A stretch of DNA of 64,000 bases, from NCBI GenBank assembly GCA_019637395.1, contig JAHBVR010000016.1, forward strand, positions 160,805 to 224,804, read 5' to 3'. The notes under the pieces were generated by a model. The model saw nothing but the letters and a program-made list of their open reading frames with translations, had not been told where the DNA came from and did not search any database. The stretch is from Vulcanimicrobiota bacterium. Lineage in GTDB: Bacteria > Vulcanimicrobiota > Xenobia > Xenobiales > JADMJV01. The position numbers and the translations under genes were made by a program. This document shows positions 16,234-23,953 of the stretch, piece after piece; positions within the stretch are counted from its first letter, which is position 1; the number at the start of each line of letters is the position of its first letter.

Positions 16234-17423
16234 GCCGGCTGATAGCCTTTGAGCAGCTCGCGAGCGATGACCACCCGGCAAATTTCGTTGGTTCCTTCCC
16301 CGATGGTGCACAGCTTGGCGTCACGGAAAGCACTGGAAAACTTAGAATTCATTTCCAGGCCACGCTCGGCCATGTAGGTGACCAGGCGGTCGGTGGCGCG
16401 CATGGCCACTTCCGAGGCGAACCATTTGGCCATGGCGCCGTCCTGGGTCCAGCGCGGCTGCAGATCCTTGGTGATGGCGGCGTTGTAGATCATCTGGCGA
16501 GCGGCCGCCAGCTCGGTGGCGATTTCCGCCAGGGGAGCCAATTTATATTCGTGCGCCCACAGGTCTTTGGTGTAATTTTCGCCCACGACCGCTTTGACGG
16601 CTTCTTCCAGAGCGGCGTAGCCCAGACCCAGAGCCATGGCGCCAATGGTAATCCGGCCTCCGTCCAGGGTCTTCATGAAATACTTGAAGCCCTGGCCCTC
16701 TTCGCCCAGCAGGTTCTCGGCCGGCACTTTGCAATTGTCGAAGAGCAGCACGCCGGTGGCCGAAGCACGCAAACCCATCTTGTCTTCTTTCTTCCCGAAA
16801 GAGAAGCCGGGAAAGTCTTTTTCGACGATGAAGGCCGAGATACCGGAGCCTTTGCCCTTGTCACCATCGGTCACCGCGCTGACGACATAAGAAAAGGCTT
16901 CGGTGGCGTTGGTGCACCAGGCCTTGGCGCCGTTGAGAATCCAATGCGTCCCGTCGAAGCGGGCATTGGTTTTGGTGGCGCCCGAGTCGGAGCCGGCCTG
17001 TGGCTCGGTCAGACCGTAGCCCCCCATGCGCTCACCCCTGGCCAGCGGCACCAGGTATTTACGCTTCTGCTCTTCATTGCCCCAATTCCAGATGGGCGAA
17101 GAGCCCAGCCCGATATGGGCGGCCATGATGATACCCAACGATCCCCAGGCGCGCGAAAACTCTTCGATGGCCATGGCCAGACTCAGGGAATCCAGACCCA
17201 TGCCGCCGTATTCCTTAGGGAAGGGGATACCCAGAAAGCCTTCCTTAGCCATATCCTTCAGGATGTCCCGAGGGAACCGCTCATGAGCCTCATACTCGGC
17301 CCAGACCGGCTCGACGTGCTCGGCCAGATAGCGGCGCAGGCGAGCGCGAAACTCGTGATGCTCCGGCTTGAGCAAATGGCTATCGGGCAACAGATCGGGG
17401 GGCAGATGTTTTACAGCGGACAC
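16230..17423 (-). CDS. Acyl-CoA dehydrogenase (second copy)
   Basis: The product is 397 residues from GTG 17423, with AAGGAG about 11 bases upstream; the start lies inside the last codons of scoB (13-bp overlap). Signature 1 is YGLTEPQAGSDSGA and the FAD-binding and substrate-lid segments are present (GGRITIGAMALGLGYAALE). The catalytic base is E376 in IGEGTNEICR. A WAHEYKLAPLAEIATE stretch replaces the usual QFGxxxxxFQ segment, so the substrate pocket differs from that of the copy at 9137-10315. With scoAB it suggests use of acetoacetate-type or fatty acyl intermediates. Electrons should go to EtfAB. Confidence 0.94.
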   Translation of the reverse strand: MSAVKHLPPDLLPDSHLLKPEHHEFRARLRRYLAEHVEPVWAEYEAHERFPRDILKDMAKEGFLGIPFPKEYGGMGLDSLSLAMAIEEFSRAWGSLGIIMAAHIGLGSSPIWNWGNEEQKRKYLVPLARGERMGGYGLTEPQAGSDSGATKTNARFDGTHWILNGAKAWCTNATEAFSYVVSAVTDGDKGKGSGISAFIVEKDFPGFSFGKKEDKMGLRASATGVLLFDNCKVPAENLLGEEGQGFKYFMKTLDGGRITIGAMALGLGYAALEEAVKAVVGENYTKDLWAHEYKLAPLAEIATELAAARQMIYNAAITKDLQPRWTQDGAMAKWFASEVAMRATDRLVTYMAERGLEMNSKFSSAFRDAKLCTIGEGTNEICRVVIARELLKGYQPA

Positions 17424-18073
17424 GTGGGAACAGGCTCCTTGACAATAAGATCGGCATCCGTGGCCTCCAACACCTGTTGAGTGGTGAAGCCAGGTTGAAC
17501 TTCCAACAATAATAGACCTTCGGGAGTTACTTTCATGACGGCCATCTCGGTGACGATGGTGTCGACCACCTTCACTCCCGTCAGCGGCAGAGTGCACTTT
17601 TTCAGAATCTTCGAAGCACCGTCGGGCCCGGTGTGCTGCATGGCGATGATCACGCGTTTGGACCCGGCGACCAGATCCATGGCACCGCCCATGCCCTTAA
17701 TCATCTTGCCTGGAATCATCCAGTTGGCCAGATCGCCGTGTTGATCCACCTCCATCGCGCCGATGACGGTGATGTCAATGTGGCCTCCGCGCACGATGGC
17801 GAAGGATTCAGCCGCGTTGAAGAAGCTGGAGCCGGGAATGGTGGTCACGGTCTCCTTGCCGGCATTGATCAGGTCGGCGTCTTCTTCACCCTCCAGCGGG
17901 TAATCGCCGATGCCCATCAGCCCGTTTTCAGAATGCAAAATGACTTCGCAGCCCTCGGGAATATAGCTGGCCGCCAGCGTGGGAATGCCGATACCCAGGT
18001 TGACGTAGAAGCCGTCCTTAAATTCCCGCGCCACTCTTCTGGCGATTAACTCTCTTTTCGATGCGCTTGTCAT
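17411..18073 (-). CDS. scoB: 3-oxoacid CoA-transferase, subunit B
   Basis: This 220-residue subunit belongs to family I CoA transferases, which move CoA from succinyl-CoA or acetyl-CoA to acetoacetate. NLGIGIPT and the active-site loop LHSENGLMGIG, whose glutamate (E49) forms the covalent CoA thioester, are present. GGHIDITVIGAMEVD and GMGGAMDLV follow as in the family. GGGAGAACGCT before ATG 18073 is the ribosome-binding site. The gene overlaps the 3' end of scoA by 56 bp, longer than the usual few bases, because the scoA tail runs past the scoB start. Confidence 0.95.
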   Translation of the reverse strand: MTSASKRELIARRVAREFKDGFYVNLGIGIPTLAASYIPEGCEVILHSENGLMGIGDYPLEGEEDADLINAGKETVTTIPGSSFFNAAESFAIVRGGHIDITVIGAMEVDQHGDLANWMIPGKMIKGMGGAMDLVAGSKRVIIAMQHTGPDGASKILKKCTLPLTGVKVVDTIVTEMAVMKVTPEGLLLLEVQPGFTTQQVLEATDADLIVKEPVPTCPL

Positions 18074-18725
18074 AGCGTTCTCCCTTGATCACCATATCCA
18101 CGAACACGCTGGGCGTAACGATTTGTTCGGCGTCCAGCTGGCCGGCCTCGACGATTTCTTCCACCTCGGCCACCACAAAATCGGCGGCCGTAGCCATCAC
18201 CGGATTGAAGTTGCGGGCCGTCATGCGATAGACCAGGTTGCCGTGCTTGTCAGCCTTATAAGCCTTCACGAAAGCCACGTCGCCGCGAATGGCCGTTTCC
18301 ATCAAATAGTCCCGGCCATTAAAGTTACGCGTTTCCTTACCTTCAGCCACCGGAGTGCCCACGCCGGTGGGGGTGAAAAAGGCGGGAATGCCGGCGCCGC
18401 CGGCGCGCACGCGCTCGGCCAGCGTGCCCTGGGGATTGAGTTCCACCTCGATCTCACCGGCGATGACCTTCTGCTCGAGAACCTTGTTCTCGCCGATATA
18501 GCTGGAGATCATTTTGCGAACCTGGCCGTTCTCGATGAGCAGGCCGATGCCCGCTCCTTCCACGCCGGCATTGTTGCTCACAATGGTAAGGTTCTTGGTG
18601 CCCCGTTGCTGCAGCGCCCGCACCAGATTCTCCGGAATGCCGCACACGCCGAAGCCGCCCATCAAAAGGGTGGCCCCGTCCTGGATCCTCTCCATGGCGG
18701 CTTCGATTGTTCCTACTTTATTCAA
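18018..18725 (-). CDS. scoA: 3-oxoacid CoA-transferase, subunit A
   Basis: This 235-residue subunit partners ScoB. GATLLMGGFGVCGIPENL near residues 18-35, VSNNAGVEGAGIGLLI and GGAGIPAFFTPTGVGT are family signatures. The start is a TTG at 18725, chosen because GGAGGAG sits 5 bases upstream and the product begins NKVGTIEAAMERI as in relatives; the frame is open upstream but divergent from the next gene. The C-terminus (RIEKRVNRQKSGAGI) overlaps scoB. It is the first gene of the minus-strand operon; its promoter must lie in the 64 bp shared with the plus-strand gene at 18790. Confidence 0.95.
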   Translation of the reverse strand: MNKVGTIEAAMERIQDGATLLMGGFGVCGIPENLVRALQQRGTKNLTIVSNNAGVEGAGIGLLIENGQVRKMISSYIGENKVLEQKVIAGEIEVELNPQGTLAERVRAGGAGIPAFFTPTGVGTPVAEGKETRNFNGRDYLMETAIRGDVAFVKAYKADKHGNLVYRMTARNFNPVMATAADFVVAEVEEIVEAGQLDAEQIVTPSVFVDMVIKGERYDKRIEKRVNRQKSGAGI

Positions 18726-18789
18726 GGTTGCTCCTCCGAGGGAGCACGTATACCCAGGGGTGGGAGCGTCAAATCCCGAAGTTTCGGCT

Positions 18790-20796
18790 ATGCTAACGAC
18801 TTCGCCCATACCCCAGGAGCTGCAAGACCTTGACCCCGCGGAAATCCGCCGGCGCACCCGCTGCGGACCCAAAGAAGCCCTCGAAGTGCAGGCGGCCCTC
18901 CGGGACGGAGTCGGGGCCGTCCTCCGATTTCCCGACCTGGTGGCCCAGTTACTGGGTGATCCTCAGCCGCGCCTGCTCCGTAAATTCTCCGCCCAGCGCC
19001 CCGGGCTATTGCGCAAAGTGCGCCGTGGCCAGCGTCTGGACGCACTGCGCCAGCTGATGGAAGACGGAGAGCTGAGCCAGTTTCAAGCTCGTGACTTCCT
19101 GCTCGGGCTGGAACGCCAGGGCGAGAACTGGGAGCAGCTGGAAAAGCTTTACGCCAATCCGGGCGATCATTTCTGGCAAAAGCGCCCGCAGCCGAAAGAG
19201 GCCGCCGAGATCGGGTTCGAGATGGTCTTCGCTCCCGAGACTTTTGATCCCGAACTGGTCCTGGAATGGCTGCGCAAAGGCGAGCATCGGGCGGCCGTGC
19301 GCTGGCTGCGCCAGCTCTCGGGCGCCAGCCGCCAGGATTGCCAGGACCTGGTCGACCGCCTGGAAGAAGCCGTTTTCGACCATCATCCGGACCCCTGGCG
19401 GCTGGCCAGCCGCCTCTGGCCCGGGGTGGTGGCGCCTTTAGCCGGACTACCCAATCCCGACTGGCTGGAAATCCTGGAGCCACAGCGCGCCGACTTGCTG
19501 GACAAGCTCCTCCACCAGCGTTCGGGGGCGGCCATACAACTGGTGGCCGAAACCATTCCCTGTAGTCCGATCGAAGCCCGCCGCTTCTTGCGCTTGCTCA
19601 ACAACGGGGAAAAGTGGGACAGCACTCTGGAAACCTTCACTCTGGGCCAAATTTTTCCCAAGCCGAAACCCAAGCCCGCCCCTCCCAAGGTTTTACCCCC
19701 CCAGCCCAAAGCTCCGGAGATCAAAGTCGAGGCTCCCGAACCACCGGCCGCAGTGCTCGAAGCGGCAGCCGCCATCGTGGCGGCCGCTCCGGAATTCACG
19801 GGAGCCGCCCCTACCCCGTCACCCTGGGCGGAGGAACGCGAGAAGGAGCGCCAGGCCGCCGCGGCGGCTCGCCAGAAAGAGCGTGAAGAGGCGGAACGCG
19901 CCCGACAAAATGAGCGGGAAAAATCCGACCGGCAGCGTCATGCCGAACTGGAGGCGACGGACCGGGCCCGCCATCAGGAACAGGAGAAACTCGAAGCCGC
20001 CCGCCAGCCCAAACTCAACCTGCCACCGGCCGCGACGGTGACCCCGGTGGCCGCGCCGCCGGTCCCCCAAAAGCTGGACTTGAACGATACCGACCAGGTC
20101 ATCGACCGGCTGACTCGCCTGGGTGAAGCCTGTGCCGCCCAAAACAGCCTGGAAGCGATGTTCATCCTGGAAGAACTCGAGCAGGCCGGCCTTAACCGCG
20201 ACTACGTGGCGGCCCGCTTTCCGGCCATGCTCCCCTGGCTGCCCGACGATCCCTGGAGCGATCAACTGGAGAAAGTGGGCGTCTTTGCTCCCATTTTGGG
20301 CAAGTTGCTGAAAGGTGAAGTGAACGCGGTCGAGTTGGCCAGGCAATGGGTATCCGGCAGCGGGGTAGCCCAGGTGGGAGAACTCGAGCAGGTGGTGGCC
20401 TCGCTGGAGAAAGCCTGGAAAACCAAAAGCAAGACCGACCTGGAGGCGGCTCTGGGCCTGCTCAAACAAAAACCCCATCTGGCCGAGGAAATCAACCGGC
20501 GAGTACCCTGGCTGGCCGGCCTCTTGGACATGGATGGAGACGGAACTCCCGACGTGCTGGAGGCTTATGACGACCCGGCCGCCTATTTCGGCGAGCTGAT
20601 GCGCACACGCTTCCCGGATCTGGAAACCCGCCTGGGCGAAACACGCATTCAAAAAATCAAAGAGATTTTACCGGAGCTGCTCCAGGCCATGAAAGAGCGC
20701 AATATGCGCGGACTTATGCGAGCTCTGTCTCGCCTGCGGCTGGGACCAAGCGACGTGAAGGCGCTGCTGGGCGCCCTCAAGCACATGCATCGCTAG
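18790..20796 (+). CDS. Large modular protein with coiled coil, 668 residues, unknown
   Basis: The start is ATG 18790 (MLTTSPIPQELQ). Three parts are visible. An all-helical N-terminal region of about 300 residues has repeated Leu/Arg/Gln-rich helices, possibly two related repeats of the form 'LLRKLxxG...W..L'. A Pro/Lys-rich linker and a highly charged helix of about 60 residues (KEREEAERARQNEREKSDR) form a probable coiled coil. A second helical region contains a DMDGDGTPDVLEAY loop near residue 578, like a dockerin or thrombospondin type 3 calcium site. It has no signal peptide or membrane segment. It faces scoA divergently. Its TAG interleaves with the adenosine deaminase stop. No family was recognised. 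Confidence 0.7.
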   Translation: MLTTSPIPQELQDLDPAEIRRRTRCGPKEALEVQAALRDGVGAVLRFPDLVAQLLGDPQPRLLRKFSAQRPGLLRKVRRGQRLDALRQLMEDGELSQFQARDFLLGLERQGENWEQLEKLYANPGDHFWQKRPQPKEAAEIGFEMVFAPETFDPELVLEWLRKGEHRAAVRWLRQLSGASRQDCQDLVDRLEEAVFDHHPDPWRLASRLWPGVVAPLAGLPNPDWLEILEPQRADLLDKLLHQRSGAAIQLVAETIPCSPIEARRFLRLLNNGEKWDSTLETFTLGQIFPKPKPKPAPPKVLPPQPKAPEIKVEAPEPPAAVLEAAAAIVAAAPEFTGAAPTPSPWAEEREKERQAAAAARQKEREEAERARQNEREKSDRQRHAELEATDRARHQEQEKLEAARQPKLNLPPAATVTPVAAPPVPQKLDLNDTDQVIDRLTRLGEACAAQNSLEAMFILEELEQAGLNRDYVAARFPAMLPWLPDDPWSDQLEKVGVFAPILGKLLKGEVNAVELARQWVSGSGVAQVGELEQVVASLEKAWKTKSKTDLEAALGLLKQKPHLAEEINRRVPWLAGLLDMDGDGTPDVLEAYDDPAAYFGELMRTRFPDLETRLGETRIQKIKEILPELLQAMKERNMRGLMRALSRLRLGPSDVKALLGALKHMHR

Positions 20797-22010
20797 ACTT
20801 TCTCTCCGTTGTACCAGTAGTTGACCTGGTAAAGGTGCGAATTGAACTCGCTCATACGTTGAGTAAACTCACTGCGTAGCTGCAGCTTTTCCTCAGCCGG
20901 CAGGAAGGCCGCTTCCACCGCGTTCATAGCCACCCGCTGCAACTGCTGCAGCGACAGCCCGGTGTGGCGGGCCAGGCTGGTATATTCGTGAGCCAGGTCG
21001 ATGTCGAAAATGTGACGGTCATCCGTATTGAGGGTGACGGGAATGCCGAACTGCAGGTAAGTCTTGAGCGGATAGAGCTTCAAATCGGGGGTTACGTTGA
21101 GCAGCTTGTTGCTCTCGGGGCACATCTCCAGTACCGTGCCCCGCTCTTTGATGGCCTGCATGGCGGCCGGATCTTCCTGGAGACGCACGCCGTGGCCGAT
21201 ACGCTCGGCGTGGCACAGCTCGACCGCTTGCAGAACGCTCTCCGGCCCGCGGCCCTCGCCGGCGTGCACAGTAATGTGCAGCCCGTTGGCTTTGGCAAAG
21301 TCAAACACTTCGGCAAACTTGGAAGCGGGATGATTGACCTCGTCGCCGGCCAGGTCCAGGCCGACGATACCGCGATCCTTGCGAGCCACCGCGGCGCGGG
21401 CGATGTCCATGGCCGACTCGACCGGGTAGGAGCGATTGATCGAGGCGATCAGGCGGGCGTCGACCCCCAGCTCTTTTTTGGCTTTTTCCATGCCCTCCAG
21501 CACCGAGTCCAGCACCTGGTCGATGGAAACTTTCTCGAGGTTCTTGCGCGGATTGATGCGTAGTTCGGTATAGTTGATGTTCTCACGGGCATTGTCTTCG
21601 ATGCACTCGTAAGCCAGCCGCTTCAGGGTGTCGGGCTGATCAAAGACGAAGCGAAAATGGTCGAACTTTTTGAGAAAGGCCAGCAGATCCTCACCCTGGC
21701 GCATGCCGATCTTATGCTTGAGCTCCTCCACGGTGGGAGCGGGCAGCGGCAGCTGATATTCCTCGGCGATGTTGAGAATGGTCTGCGGGCGCACCGCCCC
21801 TTCAACGTGGGTATGTAGCTCGCACTTGGGCATACGCGCCATCCACTGGCGGAATTGCGCCTCCGAAACGAAATGAGCGCCGGGGTCCGACTCGGCGCCG
21901 TCGACCTTATAGGGCTTCCATTCCCAAGCGATGGTGGGACGCTGGAATCGAGGGGCCGAAGTGCTGGTGACCGAATAGCTGTAACTGGCTGTCCTACCCT
22001 GGATCTGCAT
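20793..22010 (-). CDS. add: Adenosine deaminase with an unusual N-terminal extension
   Basis: The product is 405 residues. The deaminase core starts near residue 58. It has the metal ligands in HTHVEGA (66-72), the conserved HAGEG with its catalytic Glu, ERIGHGVR with its His, and NTDDR, where relatives have NTDDP. It would convert adenosine or a related purine to inosine. The first ~57 residues (MQIQGRTASYSYSV...) are extra compared with the usual ~330-350-residue enzyme and resemble the N-terminal tags of neighbouring orphan genes. It lacks a Shine-Dalgarno sequence; the ATG is inside a 9-bp stem (22008-22035). It is last in a minus-strand run with two other tagged genes. Confidence 0.92.
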   Translation of the reverse strand: MQIQGRTASYSYSVTSTSAPRFQRPTIAWEWKPYKVDGAESDPGAHFVSEAQFRQWMARMPKCELHTHVEGAVRPQTILNIAEEYQLPLPAPTVEELKHKIGMRQGEDLLAFLKKFDHFRFVFDQPDTLKRLAYECIEDNARENINYTELRINPRKNLEKVSIDQVLDSVLEGMEKAKKELGVDARLIASINRSYPVESAMDIARAAVARKDRGIVGLDLAGDEVNHPASKFAEVFDFAKANGLHITVHAGEGRGPESVLQAVELCHAERIGHGVRLQEDPAAMQAIKERGTVLEMCPESNKLLNVTPDLKLYPLKTYLQFGIPVTLNTDDRHIFDIDLAHEYTSLARHTGLSLQQLQRVAMNAVEAAFLPAEEKLQLRSEFTQRMSEFNSHLYQVNYWYNGEKV

Positions 22011-22035
22011 GGGCCCAGGTTACCCCGGGCCCATG
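22008..22035 (-). promoter_or_regulatory. Hairpin sequestering the adenosine deaminase start codon
   Basis: CATGGGCCC (22008-22016) and GGGCCCATG (22027-22035) are perfect 9-bp arms around a 10-base loop. On the minus strand the 3' arm contains the ATG start (22010-22008), so folding would hide it. The element fills most of the 32-bp gap after the upstream gene's stop, and no T-run follows, so a terminator role is unlikely. Confidence 0.5.
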
Positions 22036-22042
22036 AAAATCT

Positions 22043-23134
22043 TTAGAAACCGTTGGGGAGAGGCGGCGGCGTGTTATCCAGCACCGGCGGTGTGTTTTGG
22101 AGTGGCGGCGGGGCTCCTTGCGGTTGCATCATCTTCTGGGTGGAAAGGGGCACGAAATGAACCGTTTCCTGCTTGCCGTAGGTCCAGGTATTGGTGCCCC
22201 AGCCGGACTTGCCGGTCAAAAGACTGAGAGCGCGTTTGCCGCTCCAGCCGCCTTCCAGCCTCATTCCGGGCCCTTCCTGGACGACCGTGCGCTCGCGGGT
22301 GTCGGGAGGATTCATGGTGAGCAGCTTCGACCACTGGTTGCCCTGAGAGAAGCCGGGCCAGGGCGCCCCCGGCTGCTGCGAAAAGTGGACGTCGCGAGAC
22401 TCCAGGCCCTTCTGGGTCTGCTGAACCTCGGTGTAGGTGACCTCGCGGCCTCCCCCACTGCCCCCCATTCCCATCGTGAGCATGGAACTCAACCCGCCAC
22501 CAGTATTCTGACCGAAGGCGCCGACATCTTCGTTGACGCGCCAGCCCCGGCTGCCGTCGGGTTTGACAAACTCAGCCTGTTCCCGGGTGTAGCCCATATT
22601 CATCTGGGCATCCCCCGGCACTTTAGGCCGGGCCGGAGTGGCCAGACCGTAGCTGCCATCCGGATCGAGCATCACCAGAGGAGCGGAGGGATTGTCCTTG
22701 TCGGTCTGCACGTAGACGCGGCCATCCGGCATCACCGTGGTGGGCAGCGTCTTGGGCTGATTGTTCTCATCGCGCAACGCTTTACCGTCAGCACCCAGTT
22801 CGTAGGCCTGGGCCTGCTGGAAACTGGCGCCCAGGGTATTCTGGGCGGGTAAGGTGGAGATGCTGACCAGGATCGAACCTCCCAGCAAGCCACCCGGCCC
22901 GCCCGGCATGGTGGCGTAAAGCGCCGTCTGCTGGCCGCCCTGCGTGAAGCCCTCAATCTTGAGGCCGTTGGGGAAAACGTGGCCGGGAGGCTGCTGTGGC
23001 GGAGCCACGCCCTGACTAGAAACAAAGCCATCCGTGGGATTCGGAGTCTGCGGCTGAACGGGGGTTTGAGGCCGAACCGGCTGCTGAGCATACTGGGGGT
23101 GGATCTGACCACCGGAGTTCACTGGAAATGCCAC
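22043..23134 (-). CDS. Pro/Gly/Gln-rich tagged protein, 363 residues, unknown
   Basis: The start is placed at GTG 23134 (MAFPVNSGG) because GGAGGAGG lies about 11 bases upstream; seven more codons are open before it. The protein has a Pro/Gln-rich N-terminal 60 residues, a central beta-rich region (VMPDGRVYVQTDKD, MLDPDGSYGLATPARP) with one moderately hydrophobic stretch at LLGGSILVSISTLP, and a Pro-rich C-terminus ending PPPLPNGF. There is no standard signal peptide. No family was recognised. It lies between two other tagged genes on the same strand, 66 bp after one and 32 bp before adenosine deaminase. Confidence 0.7.
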   Translation of the reverse strand: MAFPVNSGGQIHPQYAQQPVRPQTPVQPQTPNPTDGFVSSQGVAPPQQPPGHVFPNGLKIEGFTQGGQQTALYATMPGGPGGLLGGSILVSISTLPAQNTLGASFQQAQAYELGADGKALRDENNQPKTLPTTVMPDGRVYVQTDKDNPSAPLVMLDPDGSYGLATPARPKVPGDAQMNMGYTREQAEFVKPDGSRGWRVNEDVGAFGQNTGGGLSSMLTMGMGGSGGGREVTYTEVQQTQKGLESRDVHFSQQPGAPWPGFSQGNQWSKLLTMNPPDTRERTVVQEGPGMRLEGGWSGKRALSLLTGKSGWGTNTWTYGKQETVHFVPLSTQKMMQPQGAPPPLQNTPPVLDNTPPPLPNGF

Positions 23135-23149
23135 GAGAGCTAAGACCTC

Positions 23150-23164
23150 CTCCACGAAGTGGAG
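23150..23164 (-). promoter_or_regulatory. Hairpin overlapping a Shine-Dalgarno sequence
   Basis: CTCCAC-GAA-GTGGAG is a perfect 6-bp stem. On the minus strand its 3' arm overlaps the GGAGGAGG (plus CCTCCTCC, 23146-23153) used by the GTG start at 23134, so it could limit ribosome access. Confidence 0.35.
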
Positions 23165-23200
23165 TCCAGTCTATTCGTCATGGCAACATTTTTGCAACAG

Positions 23201-23896
23201 TTATTGTTGTTTTTTAACGTCTCCCAGTGGCATATACGACCGGCTGCGCTCGTTGAAATAATCCAACCAGTTGACGCCGAAAGCCACCACGTTTCCGCCC
23301 AGCGCGATGCCCTGGGCGGTGGTGGCGAAGCCGCTCAGCGAAGGAACGGCCACGGCCGTCAAAGCGCCCGCCAATCCTAAGGCGGAGGTAGCGATTTGAG
23401 CGCCGTTGGCCACCAACGCCGCCGTCTTGATGATAGGCGGGGTTTCGCCGATTTCCCGAAACTGCTGGTGCTGTTTGTAAGACTTAAGGAACTTGATGAC
23501 GCTCAGGCCCACCGAAACACCCATCAATCCAGGCTGGTACCATTGGTTGATGTTGCTGGCCACCTCATAGGAAAGGCCACCCGTAATCATGGGCTTGACC
23601 ACTTCGGTGGCCCCGGTCAGAGCCAGGCTGGGGCCGGAATTGATGGCCGCCTGAACTTCTTGCACGCCGGCCGTAAAAAACTGCTGCAGGGCGCTGAAAG
23701 TCTTCTGGGCCGGCCCGATACGGGTGCCGGCCACGGTGTATTCGTGACCATCGCCCAGGTCGACCACCAGATTGCGGTCGGTGGGCAATTGCTCGGCTTG
23801 CTGCCGGGCCCACTCAATAGCAATCTTCTCCTTGCCGGACAATTTATCCGGAAGTTTTGCGGGGGTTCTCGGCTTGGGGCTGTTTTGAATACGCAT
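23201..23896 (-). CDS. Tagged hydrophobic protein, 231 residues, unknown
   Basis: It begins MRIQNSPKPRTPAKLP, a short basic Pro-rich tag. A predicted helix (EKIAIEWARQQAEQLP), a small beta segment (LVVDLGDGHEYTVAGTRIG) and then several Ala/Gly/Val-rich segments follow in the second half (GLMGVSVGLSVIKFL, GAQIATSALGLAGALTAVAV, GIALGGNVVAFGVNW) that could span or insert into a membrane. The C-terminus is YMPLGDVKKQQ. No Shine-Dalgarno sequence is visible, and the ATG lies in the 3' arm of an 8-bp inverted repeat (23894-23914). It opens the run of three adjacent tagged genes. Confidence 0.7.
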   Translation of the reverse strand: MRIQNSPKPRTPAKLPDKLSGKEKIAIEWARQQAEQLPTDRNLVVDLGDGHEYTVAGTRIGPAQKTFSALQQFFTAGVQEVQAAINSGPSLALTGATEVVKPMITGGLSYEVASNINQWYQPGLMGVSVGLSVIKFLKSYKQHQQFREIGETPPIIKTAALVANGAQIATSALGLAGALTAVAVPSLSGFATTAQGIALGGNVVAFGVNWLDYFNERSRSYMPLGDVKKQQ

Positions 23897-23914
23897 GATG
23901 GCCCACCCATCATG
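23894..23914 (-). promoter_or_regulatory. Hairpin sequestering the start codon of the tagged gene
   Basis: CATGATGG (23894-23901) and CCATCATG (23907-23914) form a perfect 8-bp stem over a 5-base loop. On the minus strand the final ATG of the 3' arm (23896-23894) is the start codon. The arrangement is the same as at 22008-22035, two genes downstream. Confidence 0.5.
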
Positions 23915-23953
23915 TGCGGGACCGGCTCTCCGTTGGTTAGCCTTTTGTAAACA

